Assembly (NCBI RefSeq): GCF_964199755.1
Contig: NC_133910.1
Span: 7,152,501-7,216,500, forward strand
DNA length: 64,000 bases
Source of the DNA: Larus michahellis
Taxonomy: Eukaryota; Chordata; Aves; Charadriiformes; Laridae
Direction: 5' to 3'
The notes below the pieces were generated by a model, which was not told the origin of the DNA, did not search any database, and was given only the letters and a program-made list of their open reading frames with translations. The position numbers and the translations under genes were made by a program. Positions 1 to 35,900 of this stretch are shown here, piece by piece (the first letter of the stretch is position 1; the number at the start of each line of letters is the position of its first letter).

Positions 1-2291
1 GTTACAGCTACAAAGATGGTTGTCATTTTGCATTGATTTTTGCATTCTGATATTCATATTCCCATTAGGCCACACTGGTAGGAAGGAGCCACTGCAGAAT
101 TTATGACAGGTCTCAAGAAGGGGGGGGGTGGAAAAAAATCATATCACTAATCCAGATTGCTTAGATTTCCATGTGGCTAACTACTGACAGGACTGGATAG
201 TCCAGGCAGAGCCTCACCTGGAAGACTCTCCATGAACCACCAAAATCTGTCAGCGAAAAAGCAGCTGCTGAGTGCTAGCAAATCCTTTTCCAATTTCTCA
301 CACGCTTCTCCACAGTGCCCGCTTGCATGTGAAGAGCCCTGGCTGAGCAGCAGGTCTGCTGATTCAGCCTCAAAGCACAACTGCAGCAGCTTGTGTCCAA
401 GTGCAAGTTTCCTTCCATTTCTCTGGAAACTTGTATTTTTTCTTTAGTCCCTGAGATTTCTCCCCTCCCCCCTTACCTAAAGATTCCCCAAGATCGCTCT
501 CAACTAGCCTTTGTGACATCCAACATACACAGACCTTCTACTTCCCAACTTCAGCCGTCCACCTGAAACCCCTCCAGCCACACACAGAGGCAATTCCAAA
601 CTAAGGCGAGCCTCATAGTGCACCCTCTCTCCTCCTCCCAAAGTACTGCTTCCTCACCAGCTCCCTTCTCTCCCATGGCTTCTTGCTACAGAATTTCTCT
701 GAGCTGAGGTCCTCCAGCAACAACCCCAGACGTGGGAAAGGCAGCTCGAGCCCCAAAGGGAAGGTACGCAAACGCCTTTAGCATCCCTCCCCACGACTCA
801 GCTGTGTGAAATAAGAGAACAAATAGAGAACTTTTTAAAACAGGAGAAATACAAGCACAGTAACAATATTTAAACAAGTCTATAAAAATAGTCTGACATA
901 ACTCTGTTCAAATAAATACAAAATAAATATGCTTTAAGCAGTAAAACAGTGGAATGCAACGCTGGTCCATTTTGCCCAAAACAAAAAGTTGGATGAGGAT
1001 CTCCCAGGCCTCAGAAGCCGGATCCTATCAACTGAAGTAGCCCATAACATAGTCAGAGAAATTTTAAAGCCACCTCTTTCCCTTAGCCTTATGAAAAGCA
1101 CCCTTTGAAAGAAAAGCAAGCACATCTTCAGGACTGAAAGCTCACCTCTCCCAGTGACAACCAGCCCCTCTCCCTAACACCCCTTCCCACAGCAGACATA
1201 CTCCTGGCTTGGGGACTCCATCCTGCTAATGCAAACCTGAACATCAATCTACAAAGAGGTCTAAAGAGATAGATAGCAGCGTAGGCATGGGGTTTGGAAA
1301 AGGTCCACCTTGGCACCAGGCAGAATGGAATTCAGAAGTCCATGCAGCGCTGCGCAGGGGCTCTCACGTCGTGCTGGGAGCACAACTGCACAGGAGCTGT
1401 GAAATATTGTCTTTTGTTCTCTAAAGCCATGCATCAAGGTGCCGGTCCATCCAGGGCTCTCCTGCCTTCCCCTTTCCAAGCCCCTGCTGAGTATAAGACA
1501 AGCCAATCCCAGCATGCAAAGGATACAGGCATGCAGGCTCTAGTCTGCTGCTTCTGTTAGTAAGTGCATCTTGTTAGTGGATTTATGAGACACACTTAAA
1601 CCTATAAAAAAATAAATAACCCTAATTCTTCATCAGGCTGGCCTAAATAACCTTCAACCTGACCGGATAAACCACTGCCCACCAGCCCTCAAAACCAGTA
1701 TAGTTCAAAGTTACATTTCATGTCAAGTCTTGGAAGCAGAACATGAATGTCTCCTACCCAAAGGAATATATGTAAACATAATAACAAGCCTGGTGCGGCA
1801 GCAGCTCCTACACAAGGTTTGTACAAATTTAAACAATGGGTAGGAAGTTAAACAACTGAATGGAAAAAGAAGCTCTCTGAATGGAAAAAGAAGCTCTTTC
1901 AGCAAGTCAGAAGGTGCTCATCTGCAGGCAAACAGCTCTGTACACGCAATACTCTGAAAGCAGACCTGTTACCTAAATCTTTGCCGCTCTGCCATACTGC
2001 TGGGAACTGACCTCAGCAATTTGCGCTTTAGATTTTCCCAGGAGCTCCCCTCCTGGTCTCCCAGAAGGCCCAATGAAAAGGACCATGTGATGGTTTACGT
2101 GGAGCTCTGAGTAGCAAGATGGCAAAGGACACCAGATCCTCCCCTCCCCCTTACTGACTCACAAACGATCTGAGATTTCACAGCTTTGCTTAGTCAGCTT
2201 AGTGTCAACACATTCACAGAATGAGAGATGGCTATACGTCTTGGGATCGCACCCCAAGATTTCAGAGTTCAAAGTCCTCAGCATCTCCTGG
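1..2291 (-). other. SLC25A25: SLC25A25 3' untranslated region and downstream flank
   Basis: This is noncoding sequence after the SLC25A25 stop. An A/T-rich segment at about 830-960 contains two ATTTATTT-type motifs on the minus strand (near 910-932), typical of mRNA-destabilising AU-rich elements. No canonical AATAAA or ATTAAA is found on the minus strand in this stretch, so the mRNA end is not placed. A CATAAA occurs near 101-106. A 21-bp tandem duplication lies at 1856-1897, and a G9 run at 120-128. The UTR/flank border is unknown. Confidence 0.6.
1856..1897. repeat. 21-bp perfect tandem duplication
   Basis: The unit CTGAATGGAAAAAGAAGCTC plus T occurs twice head to tail (1856-1876 and 1877-1897) without mismatch, within the presumed SLC25A25 3' UTR. 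Confidence 0.9.
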
Positions 2292-27033
<24,742 letters not shown>

Positions 27034-27142
27034 CGTCCCGCCACCGCCGCCCGCTCCTCACACACGCCGGCAAATGGCGGCGCTTCCGCCACTAGCAACC
27101 GACACGGAGCGCTTCCGCCTTCGCGCCACACGCCGCCGCCAC

Positions 27143-27148
27143 CACGTG
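27143..27148. promoter_or_regulatory. E-box CACGTG
   Basis: CACGTG, extended to CACGTGAC, lies about 110 bp upstream of the SLC25A25 long-isoform ATG. It matches the USF/MYC/TFE class core. Function is not shown. Confidence 0.45.
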
Positions 27149-27162
27149 ACGCCGGGCGCCGG

Positions 27163-27681
27163 CCAATGGCAGCAGCCCGCGCGCCGCGTCGGCTAAACAC
27201 GCCCCCGCCCACACCCCCCGGCCTCCACGCGCTCCCGCGAGGTGGGCGGGCGCTGACGTCAGAGGGACGCCTTCCTCTGCACCAATCGGAAGGAAACACC
27301 GCCCGGGGCGGGAGGGGGCGGGACAAGGGCGTGAAGCAAACTTCCATTGGTGAAATTCCCGAGGGGAGGCGGGGATAAAGCCACAATCTCTCCAATCAGA
27401 TCGGGGGCCGGCGACAGTTTGAGCTTGACGGACGTGGCGTGTATCCGGTAGCGTCCAAAGTGGGGGGCGCCCTGCGATGAAGCAGCCAATGGAATTAGAG
27501 CGGGGAAAGTCATGGGCGGGCCCAGCCCCGCGCAGGCCTCGCGCAGGCCCAGTGGCCTGAGACAAACGGCGAGTCGGGGCCGTCTCTGCCTCCCTGATGG
27601 ACAGCCCGGCTGGCCAATGACAGCGCAAAGCTGCCGGCGGGAGGCGAAATCTCCGCCTGACGGGCAGTCGAGCTGCCCAAT
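27163..27681. promoter_or_regulatory. Array of seven CCAAT boxes
   Basis: CCAAT on plus at 27163-27167, 27282-27286, 27392-27396, 27486-27490, 27614-27618 and 27677-27681, and ATTGG (CCAAT on minus) at 27346-27350. Several have the extended CCAATCAG or CCAATGA form favoured by NF-Y. They lie between the two divergent genes. The sites are seen directly; NF-Y use is inferred. Confidence 0.7.
27254..27261. promoter_or_regulatory. Palindromic CRE (TGACGTCA) in the divergent promoter
   Basis: A full consensus CREB/ATF site sits about 220 bp upstream of the SLC25A25 long-isoform ATG, 20 bp from a CCAAT box (27282-27286). CRE and CCAAT pairs are common in CpG-island promoters. Confidence 0.55.
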
Positions 27682-27688
27682 CAGGCGA
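27594..27688. repeat. Degenerate 63-bp tandem duplication in the promoter
   Basis: The stretch beginning CTGATGGACAGCCCGGCTGG at 27594 recurs as CTGACGGGCAGTCGAGCTGC at 27657. Each copy continues into a CCAAT box, at the same 63-bp offset. The copies differ at several positions, so it is an old duplication or coincidence in GC-rich DNA. Confidence 0.5.
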
Positions 27689-27689
27689 G

Positions 27690-28037
27690 GCGGGAAAGGG
27701 AGCTGATTCTGGAAGCCATTACGCCAGTGTCGCAGGGTGGAGGCCGTTGAGCGGGGTTTGCTGGGTGGTTGCGGTACGCAATTTGCGTATCGTTGGCTGT
27801 GCCAAGGGGGGAGCGGGGGGGGGGGGACGGACACCTCCGGGCCCTGAGGGGCCTCGGGGCCCCCCTGTTGTCCCCGGTCCCGGGGGGTGAGCAGGCCTGG
27901 GGGGGCCCTGCTGCCCCTCGGCCCGGCCAGGCCTCCCCCAGGGCCCCCTGGGCCCGGCCAGGCCCCCCCACCCCCTTTGGCCTGCAGGTGTCCCCCAGTG
28001 TCCCCTCCTCGGTGCCCCCCCCCCCCCCCCAATGGCC
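27690..28037 (+). other. NAIF1: NAIF1 5' leader / proximal promoter with long G and C runs
   Basis: The sequence before the NAIF1 start holds a G12 run (27815-27826) and a C16 run (28015-28030) directly upstream of the first ATG. Between them lies very GC-rich sequence with a duplicated GGCCCGGCCAGGCC (27920-27933 and 27951-27964). How much is transcribed is unknown. Confidence 0.5.
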
Positions 28038-28542
28038 ATGGCGTCCCCCACAGCGCCCCCAGCCAAGAAGCGGAAGATGAACTTCTCAGAGCGGGAGGTG
28101 GAGATCATCGTGGAGGAGCTGGAGCGAGGCAAGCACCTCCTCATCAACCACTTCAATGCAGGCGTGCCTCTGGCTGCCAAGGCCGCCGCCTGGCACGACA
28201 TCCTGCGCCGCGTCAATGCCGTCGCCACCTGCCACCGTGAGCTGCCCGAGGTCAAGAAGAAATGGTCTGACCTCAAGACTGAGGTGCGACGCAAAGTGGC
28301 CCAAGTCCGGGCTGCCATGGAAGGGGGAGGCGAGAGCCAGAACGGCAACGGCAATGGGACGGAGAGCGAAGACCCGACGGGCGCCGCCACCGCCCCAGTT
28401 ATCCTCACCCCCATGCAGCAACGCATCTGCAACCTCCTGGGAGAAGCCACCATCATCAGTTTGCCGAGCGGGGACTGCAGCGCGGGTGACGGGACTGAGA
28501 TACCCATCACCGCCTCGGCCACCACAGTCACCCTGACGCAGA
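28032..28542 (+). CDS. NAIF1: NAIF1 coding exon 1 (Myb/SANT-like domain)
   Basis: It encodes the NLS, the Myb-like DNA-binding domain and the Thr-rich stretch to TVTLTQ. The donor is CAGA|GTGAGT (GT at 28543-28544), one base into an Ile codon. Two in-frame ATGs occur at 28032 and 28038; the second has the better context. Confidence 0.94.
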
Positions 28543-29700
28543 GTGAGTCTCGCACTGGCTGAAGAGGCTCCGTGATGAGTTCGGAAGGTCACAGGGGGGG
28601 CCCTGACACCCACCTGCAAGGAGGCCCTGAGGCCTGTGCGGGGAAAGCCCCAGCAAAAAGACACCCCCCCCCCCGAGTCTCTGTAATGAAAATGCCATTC
28701 ACAGAGTGTTCTCGTGCTGTGGGGAGCGGCTGCGAGATATGCACTGCACGTACTGAAAGTCAGCTTTAATAGCCAGGCTCAGCCTTAAGAACAAGGGAAG
28801 CCGGTATCCTTTGCATCTTGCGGATTGTTCAGTCCCCCTCTCTGGGAATAAAAGCAGGGGGAGAAACATTCCCGAGACTGATTTCCCAGTCTGCCCCAAA
28901 GAGCAGCTGTCCTCTGACAAGGGCCGTTCTGGGCCTTGTCTTAGCCCTCATATCAGTTGGGTAATTCCACTTGGAAAGGTTTTTCTGAACTGGAGGTTGA
29001 GAAATGATTTTTGTCTAGACAGATAAGGCATGCCCCATTGCTTTGGACTGTACAGCCTAGACGGAAGCTCAGATGAGGGTGGAGTAGACTTAAATAGGTC
29101 ATTTTGTGCATTGCTGTTCATTGTATGTTATCTCACTGAACAGGCAGTATTCCTGTGATATTCATTGAATAGACCCAGAGATAAAAATCCCTGTATCACA
29201 GCTACTTCTTACCCCCTTTTTGTCCTTTGTTCTCAGTTCCTGCAGAGACAACCTACCACAGTCTGGAGGACGGGGTCGTGGAGTACTGCACAACAGAAGC
29301 CCCCACCACAGTCACGGCTGAAGCACCCTTGGAGATGATGGCGCATCAACATGAAGTGTCTGCGAAACCCCAGGAGCTGAAAAGCCGAATTGCCCTGAAC
29401 TCAGCCAAGCTCTTGCAGGAACAGCGAGTGACCAACTTGCACGTGAAGGAGATCGCCCAGCACCTGGAGCAGCAGAATGACTTGCTTCAGATGATCCGTC
29501 GCTCTCAGGAGGTGCAGGCATGTGCTCAGGAGCGACAGGCACAAGCCATGGAAGGAACACAGGCGGCACTGAGTGCCCTCATCCAGGTCCTCCGCCCCAT
29601 GATTAAGGACTTCCGTCGATTTTTGCAGAGCAATACACCCAGTCCGTCGGTCACCAGTGACCCCAGCCAGACGGGGCAGCAAGATGGCATGATCCAGTGA
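28032..29700 (+). CDS. NAIF1: NAIF1, nuclear apoptosis inducing factor 1 (spliced span)
   Basis: This two-exon gene has coding exons 28032-28542 and 29237-29700, totalling 975 nt (324 residues plus stop). From the second in-frame ATG (28038), which has G at -3 and G at +4, it is 322 residues and begins [15 protein letters not shown] favour this start. A basic nuclear localisation motif (AKKRKM) precedes a Myb/SANT-like domain at about residues 15-85, with Trp residues in WHDIL and KKWSDLK. The middle is low-complexity (Gly/Asn, Thr-rich). The C-terminal part ([18 protein letters not shown] onward) is helical and Gln/Glu-rich, ending QDGMIQ. The family is nuclear, promotes apoptosis when overexpressed, and interacts with HARBI1. 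It shares a CpG-island promoter with SLC25A25 on the other strand. Assignment is from recalled NAIF1 sequence. Confidence 0.97.
28543..29236 (+). other. NAIF1: NAIF1 intron
   Basis: A single 694-bp GT-AG intron (donor GTGAGT, acceptor TTCTCAG). It contains a C11 run at 28664-28674. No other element is seen. Confidence 0.85.
29237..29700 (+). CDS. NAIF1: NAIF1 coding exon 2 (C-terminal helical region)
   Basis: It starts after TTCTCAG at 29236 with TT completing Ile, then [17 protein letters not shown], and ends [11 protein letters not shown] (29698-29700). The region [20 protein letters not shown] to [15 protein letters not shown] is predicted helical/coiled-coil by eye. Confidence 0.95.
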
Positions 29701-29901
29701 AAGAAACAGTGATGGGACATCTTTCTTGGAAAAAACCTGCCCGTGCTGCTGGTGGACGCAGGGAGCAAGGGGTGCTAGCTCTTGTTGATGTGAAATGGCT
29801 CGCCTTGGAGTCTTGCTGAGCCTAAACATCTTTCATTCTCTGCTAATCTCATGCTAATCTGCCTATTCAGACTCATTATACGGAGCCATAGCAGGATGTG
29901 T

Positions 29902-29907
29902 AATAAA
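29902..29907 (+). terminator. NAIF1: NAIF1 polyadenylation signal AATAAA
   Basis: A canonical AATAAA lies 202 bp after the stop, followed by a G/T-rich stretch (GTTGGTTGCTTTAG). It is a plausible proximal poly(A) site; longer 3' ends cannot be excluded. Confidence 0.7.
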
Positions 29908-29929
29908 CCAGGAACTTAACGTTGGTTGC

Positions 29930-32900
29930 TTTAGTTCCTCAAACAATAGATTTATTAAAAAAAAAAAGACAGTTATTTTTTTATTTCTGTTTGGAAAGAA
30001 CTCTCCGAAGTATGACACCGTTCTCTTTCTCTCTCAAGATCTATAGCCTTTAACTGACTTCTAACATGGAGAGTCTTGTTCCGATATCACAGTACTGCAG
30101 CTGCCAAGGTACAGTTATCGTAAACAGTAGTGAATGCATTTCTGTCTCTTGCTGAAAGCATTTACTGGAAACGTGGTGCCGGATGTGGTACAACCTTCTC
30201 TCTGCACCAAGAGTTATGGATAGTGCTCTTGCAGCGTAACATCCTGCCCATGCAGACCAGCACCAAGCCTACATACAGTTTAAATCTCACCTACATGCCC
30301 TGAGGATATAAATGGGATTAAAATAGTGCATTGACCTCATGTTCTACTTGTGTGCAGTCATGAAATTTCACTATCAACTTGGCAGATGTGATGAAAATTT
30401 CGTGTCTTGGTTACCAGATGCTGTCCTGGGATATGTATCGGAAGCAATGTATTGCCTGTCTCAGCATAGTTAATACACAAGGGCCTGGATGAGTTTCGCT
30501 CAGGTGGGTGTAACAGGTGAAACTCCATCTCTGTCTCATCTGCATAGTTTGTCACCTCCATAATACCTTCATCCATCAAAGCAGACCTGGACTACAGAGC
30601 TTCAGCCACGCAGTAATTCCCAACAGTCTACTTTTAGGTGCGCGTTAGCCACTGATTTAATTGAGTTTTGGTTCTGCTGGTGGCGGTGGTCTTTGTTCTG
30701 TGCTTGTTAGGAGCTGGAAGCGGGTACAGCCATTTTTTGTTAGTCTGCTTGCTGGCTTCCAGTGGCGTGCTGAGGAACGGGTCTGAGGTTCACCTCACAA
30801 CTTCCTTACCATTATACAGGGTAAACCAACAAAGCGGCCACTTTTCTCTTCTTTGAGGTGCTCAGGCTGTGGGGCTTGGTCCTCGATGAGAAAGCTACAT
30901 TTCACAGGATGGTGAACGTGATTCTCGCAGACTTGCAGTATTTCATAAACATTTAGATGAAAAGCTCCACTTGTACATGTATGGAAGCAAACTTAAAAAA
31001 AAAAAAAGAAGGAAGCATAACTCCTCTTCTCCCCATACCTTACAAAATGTGTTACATTTAACGGGCTTGTTGCTTGCCAGATATTGTTTTGAAATGGAAC
31101 TTTTTCAGAGCTGGTATTTGCTTGCTGTTAAGTCTCCATTAGGGCTGAGAAGTGTTGAGCAACAACTGATGAGGGAGTGAATTTGCACAATCAAATTAAA
31201 CCTTTACGCAGCCTATTATGGGGGGATGCTGGTGGGGGACCCCTGGTTAGAGCAGTAGGTGAAGAGGTCACCACTGCCTGTTTCTCGCCTTTACTCATCT
31301 CCTCTCATTTGCGAATCTGATGGGGGAGAAAAGGACAGCACGGTGAGAAGGGTTTGGTCCTTGGAAGACTCCTGACCCCTTGTCACTGACATCTCTATGC
31401 TGAGTCAGGGCCACATCAGCTGCGTCTTCCCACCTTGTCCGGCATCTCGCCGCGTGAGTAACACTCGCCTGACTCTTCCTCTCAGACTTCATGGAATCAA
31501 ATCAATTGCTCAATTGACATTTCTTTTTGAAGTGAAAACGATGTCATATGTGTTGGTTTACCTCATTTGTGTAATGATCTTTCCTTTACAAATATGAATT
31601 TTAATTAAAAAAAGAGGTTTTTGGTAAACAGGCTGTTTAAATTCATCGTCATGCTCCTGGGCAAAAATGAGTTTATGACAACAAGTTTGCAACACAGAAT
31701 CCAAAGAAAGCTGGGAACAGCCACGTGCCACAGTAGCTTTTTCTCTTGTTCCTGAACGTTGTGGTCTTGTATTTACATAATTATGGTCTTTTTTTCAAAT
31801 AACAGCTTTTACAGCCTTACCTTGGAGCACTGGTTATTTCACTCTGTATGACAGATTACCAAAGTACACTAATCTCCCAGCTGCTCAGAAGATGCCACAA
31901 TAGCCTAAAATGATGGATGAAGTACCAGCCTTTGGCTTTAAATTGCAGTATGCATTTTTTCAGTGACTAAGCACGTAAGCTCTGTTACTGTTTCATAGGA
32001 GTAAATGTGTTGCTCTTGGAACCACCTATTTTTCTTGGCTTTTCAGGATAAATATAGAGCTTAGTCAAGCCAGCAGCATTCAGGTGCAAGTTCCGCGTAC
32101 ACATTTTTGTTTCATTAAAAAGATGTAGCAATATTTTAAATACAGGGTGAGCACTGTGACGAGGGGCTTGGTCATTGCTCACGACGAGGTCATCAGACTT
32201 GGGGAGGGAAAGAGAAAAATGTCCCTTAAAGTCAAAACCAGGAGGGAAGAGGTAAACAGGGCACTTACAGAGTGAATGTATACACGGGGTGTTCAGCTGA
32301 ACAGGGAACTGGTGCCCAGAGAGAACAAAAGCTGAGGAGTAACACCAATATATGTTCATTTGTGCTCATCTACTGTTCTTTTTGTACTTAGAGATTTGTG
32401 TTCAGCATCCAAAGCAGGAAAGAGCCGCATGGGGATGTTCTGCCACAGGGTGGTGAGGTGAGGGGCGAGGGCGAGCAGCTGGGCAGTGAGTGGCATCCTT
32501 CGTACCTGCTGGAGGAAGAGAAGTTTGGTGGTGGACTCTTGGTGGGTCAGAAGATGAACTTTGCAGCAATTAGAGGCAGCAGCCAAGCTGCCTGCAGCAC
32601 CATTAAGCTGCTTCAGGAGCAAAACTCTGGTTGTGATGTGTGCGGCTCAGGCACGGCTTTCCAGGAGATGGCACTGCGCAACGGGGCAAGGCGCGGGGAC
32701 CCTGCACTGCAGCAAGGTACTGCCCGTGTCCGGCTCTGGCAGACCCAGAGATGACCCTCGTCATCCACACCTTCTGTGATCCTGCTCACTCCTCTCACTG
32801 ATGAATCTTTTCAAGACTGACAGCCTGGAGAGGAAGAAATTCAATGGACAGAGCTCAGGGGATGAGGAACGCCTGTAGCCCTAGGAAAGTTGCAATGCTT

Positions 32901-35900
32901 GGGAACACAAACCGGGTCCCTCTGCTTCCCGCAAACATGGGCAGAGGACACGGAGATGTCAGGAGCTTGTGGCACTCTTTGGGGTGAGTTCACTGCGGAA
33001 GCAAACAGGTCGGCACAAAATAAAAAAAACCCCACAAATTCTTGTAGGCAAAGGGACAGGTTTTAAGGTTTTTATGAGACACAAAAATATGTCAGTATCC
33101 CATGAGTACAGTGTGCTGCCATAGCTACATCGCAGTGCTGGGAGTGGATCCCTGCTGAGGGACAGAATGATATCATCTGCATACTCACTTAAATTACCTT
33201 TACCTCCTCCAGCATGTTTTTAAAGTTCGTCAAGCCTGTTTTGACAAAGCACTCTTCTGGGGTTTTGTGTGTTTTTTTTCCTGTTGCCATCTGCGAGGTT
33301 ATTGCCAGCAGGTACTGTCAGCACAAGTGTGGCCTGCTAAATATGAAAATTGAAGCATTTAAGATTCTTTTGTCTTTCTTGAAAGCATCTGAAGAGAAGC
33401 TTCACACAGCTTCCAGGCTGTGTTTTGCGAGCAGGAATGAAGCCTGCATTGCCTGTGAACTGAGCTCACCGGCCCTGGGGTCCCAGCCCTGCAAGGGAGA
33501 AGTCAAGGGAGAAGCCCAGCCCCAGCAGGGACAGTTTGTTACCTCAACTGCCTGGGATCCCAAATTAGAGGTTGCCATGTCAAATGGGAACCACAGACTT
33601 ACAGTTTTGGGGTAACAGCAGCATTTGTGGGGCTGCAGGCAGGAGAACGGAACCAGTGGGAGAGCCCATGGCCAGCAGGTCTCTTGTCCAGCAGAGCACT
33701 GAAGGCAACGCCTGGCATACAGAGCCAGGATAACGCTCAATAAACACAACAAGCCTCAAGGCAAAGCGGGTTCCAGTCTGCAGATTTGGGAAGGGGCAAA
33801 CCAGCTCCCGTTCCGCCCATAGGCCTCCCAGAAAGAAGCAGCGGAGAGTCCTGCCGCACCTTCCCAGGACACATTGGAGCAGATATGGAAACGGGTAAAC
33901 AAAAAAAACCCAGGCAGCTGGATTTTCAGGTCTGGCTACATGTTTGGGGAAAGGAATCCACCGACTCCAGATTCCTGTGCTCCCTTTGTCTCTGCCGATA
34001 ACAGGATCCCCCAGGAGCCCACCATGCAGGTGCGTCCTTTGCACATCCAACAGGAAACCCAGCCTGGCACAGAAAGTGAAACAGTTCTGGCCTTTACGAT
34101 AATGACTTCAGTTAAATATGGAACTAGTGAAAAACACGAGCAGATCAAAGTAGCGCTCACAGCCTGTTATTAAATTAAGCCAAGAAGACGCAAGCATGGA
34201 ATAACTCCATAGGATAACGCTATGGAATGGGGAGAGGTACTCATTCCCCTCACAGGGTTTCCAGTAGCCTGCACGCTGCAGATGGGGCTCACGCTGCTGC
34301 CATCTCCTGCCCTGGGGGGGCTGCACCCCTGCCCCATTTTGGGAGCCCCCCAGCCTGGGTCTGGCCCCCCAGCCCTGGGGAAGGCACCCAGCGCGGTGCC
34401 CAGCCCCTCAGAGCCCGTGTTTGTCCACCAGCAGCGCAAAAAACATCTTTACAGCATAAAGTGTCGTGTGATAATCTTTTCTTTTTGGATGATGAGGCTG
34501 AAAGCTCATTAAAGCTATTTTAACAGAGGTTACAGGTGTAACAGAGGAGAGCCATTACTGTGTTTACGCTGTTGCAGCAACGTGTATAATTTAGTTTTCA
34601 AACTTTAATCATTTGGCTGCTAGGACAAATGAATTAGCGTGATGATGTTTTCCAGAGGAAGACGCTGATGATGTAGTTTACAGGGTTTGATGTATCTGGG
34701 ATGCCCCTGGGATAAGAGATAGGATTTGATGGCTCACCAAATGCATTACAGAACGTATCTCGCTTCACCTCACTGAGTTTTATCCCTTCTGAATTTATCT
34801 TGCCTTGTTTCTACCCGGCTGCCTTATCTCAGTCCTCGAAGTGGGGAGGGAAGAGGCAAGAAAAGCCATCTATGTTCCTGCTCACTCGCAGTCTCAAGGA
34901 TGAGCAGAGCAGAGAGATCCCAGCTCCTGGCCGGTGAGACACACCTCCAGTGACAGCAGAGGTGAGGCCCAGACTTAACTGCAGAGCCCAAACTGATAAA
35001 TTACCCCAGACCGATAAGACAATGCCCTGAGACAGCAAAAGTTGAGGAAGTGGCAGTGGCACTGGGGAGCGGCATCAGGAGAGGCTTAGGTCAGGGAGAG
35101 CATGGGGCAGGGATGTGGCTGAGGCTCATGGAGCAGAGGTGAGGTGGGCACAGCGGGGGTGAGACTGTAGAAGAGAAACCAACAGCATTTGGGTCAGGGG
35201 TAAGCGGAATCAATATATATCAGAGCGCCCTGTTCACACACACAGCCCCTTAGTGAATGGATTGGACCTGGATCGGAAAATCATATGAAGCCAGCAGGAT
35301 GGCAGATAGATGGAGAGACCCTATGGCCACATCCCCTCCGCGGTGCCTCCGTGGGGCTCAGACTCACCCACACTGACACCTTTCCCAGCAGGGCACACGT
35401 TCAGAGGAGCACTGTCCCTTTAAAAAATGTGAATGTCTTCAGAAATAATTATGCAGCACAAACACAGAAAAATCAACAGGGTGAATTTCAAACTAATAAA
35501 GATTTAATCTCCAAGTCATGAGACTGCGTTTGTTAGGAAAATATACATACCCCTGAGAATCGAGCTACGGTTGCTGTATTACACACTGTTCAGCAGTTCA
35601 CTGGGCATTTTTCCAAATCCGTTTATTTTTAACATCAGTCACATTATTCAATTAATTATAAAAACACTGAGGTTTTCAAGAGATGTTTCTGATAAAACTG
35701 CAGAGTAAATATGCGTGAGAACAGCAAGGATTAAAATCAATGTAAACCTTAGCATTTGGGGCTGTTGCTATAAACAAAAGAAGTCCTCCAAGGAGGTTAT
35801 TTATCAGAGTGAATCATACCAGATAACACACGGCCGCCTCCCACACCACAAACAGAAAGATCGTTTGTCCTTTACCTAGTGATGGAAGTGAAAGATCGAC

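Noticed and set aside
27719-28664. Minus-strand open frames of 192-278 codons across NAIF1 exon 1
   Set aside because: Antisense to a well-supported NAIF1 exon; open because of high GC content.
34290-34420. GC-rich patch as a possible CpG-island promoter
   Set aside because: It is rich in GGGG/CCCC runs but has few CpGs, and there is no exon or gene nearby to support it.
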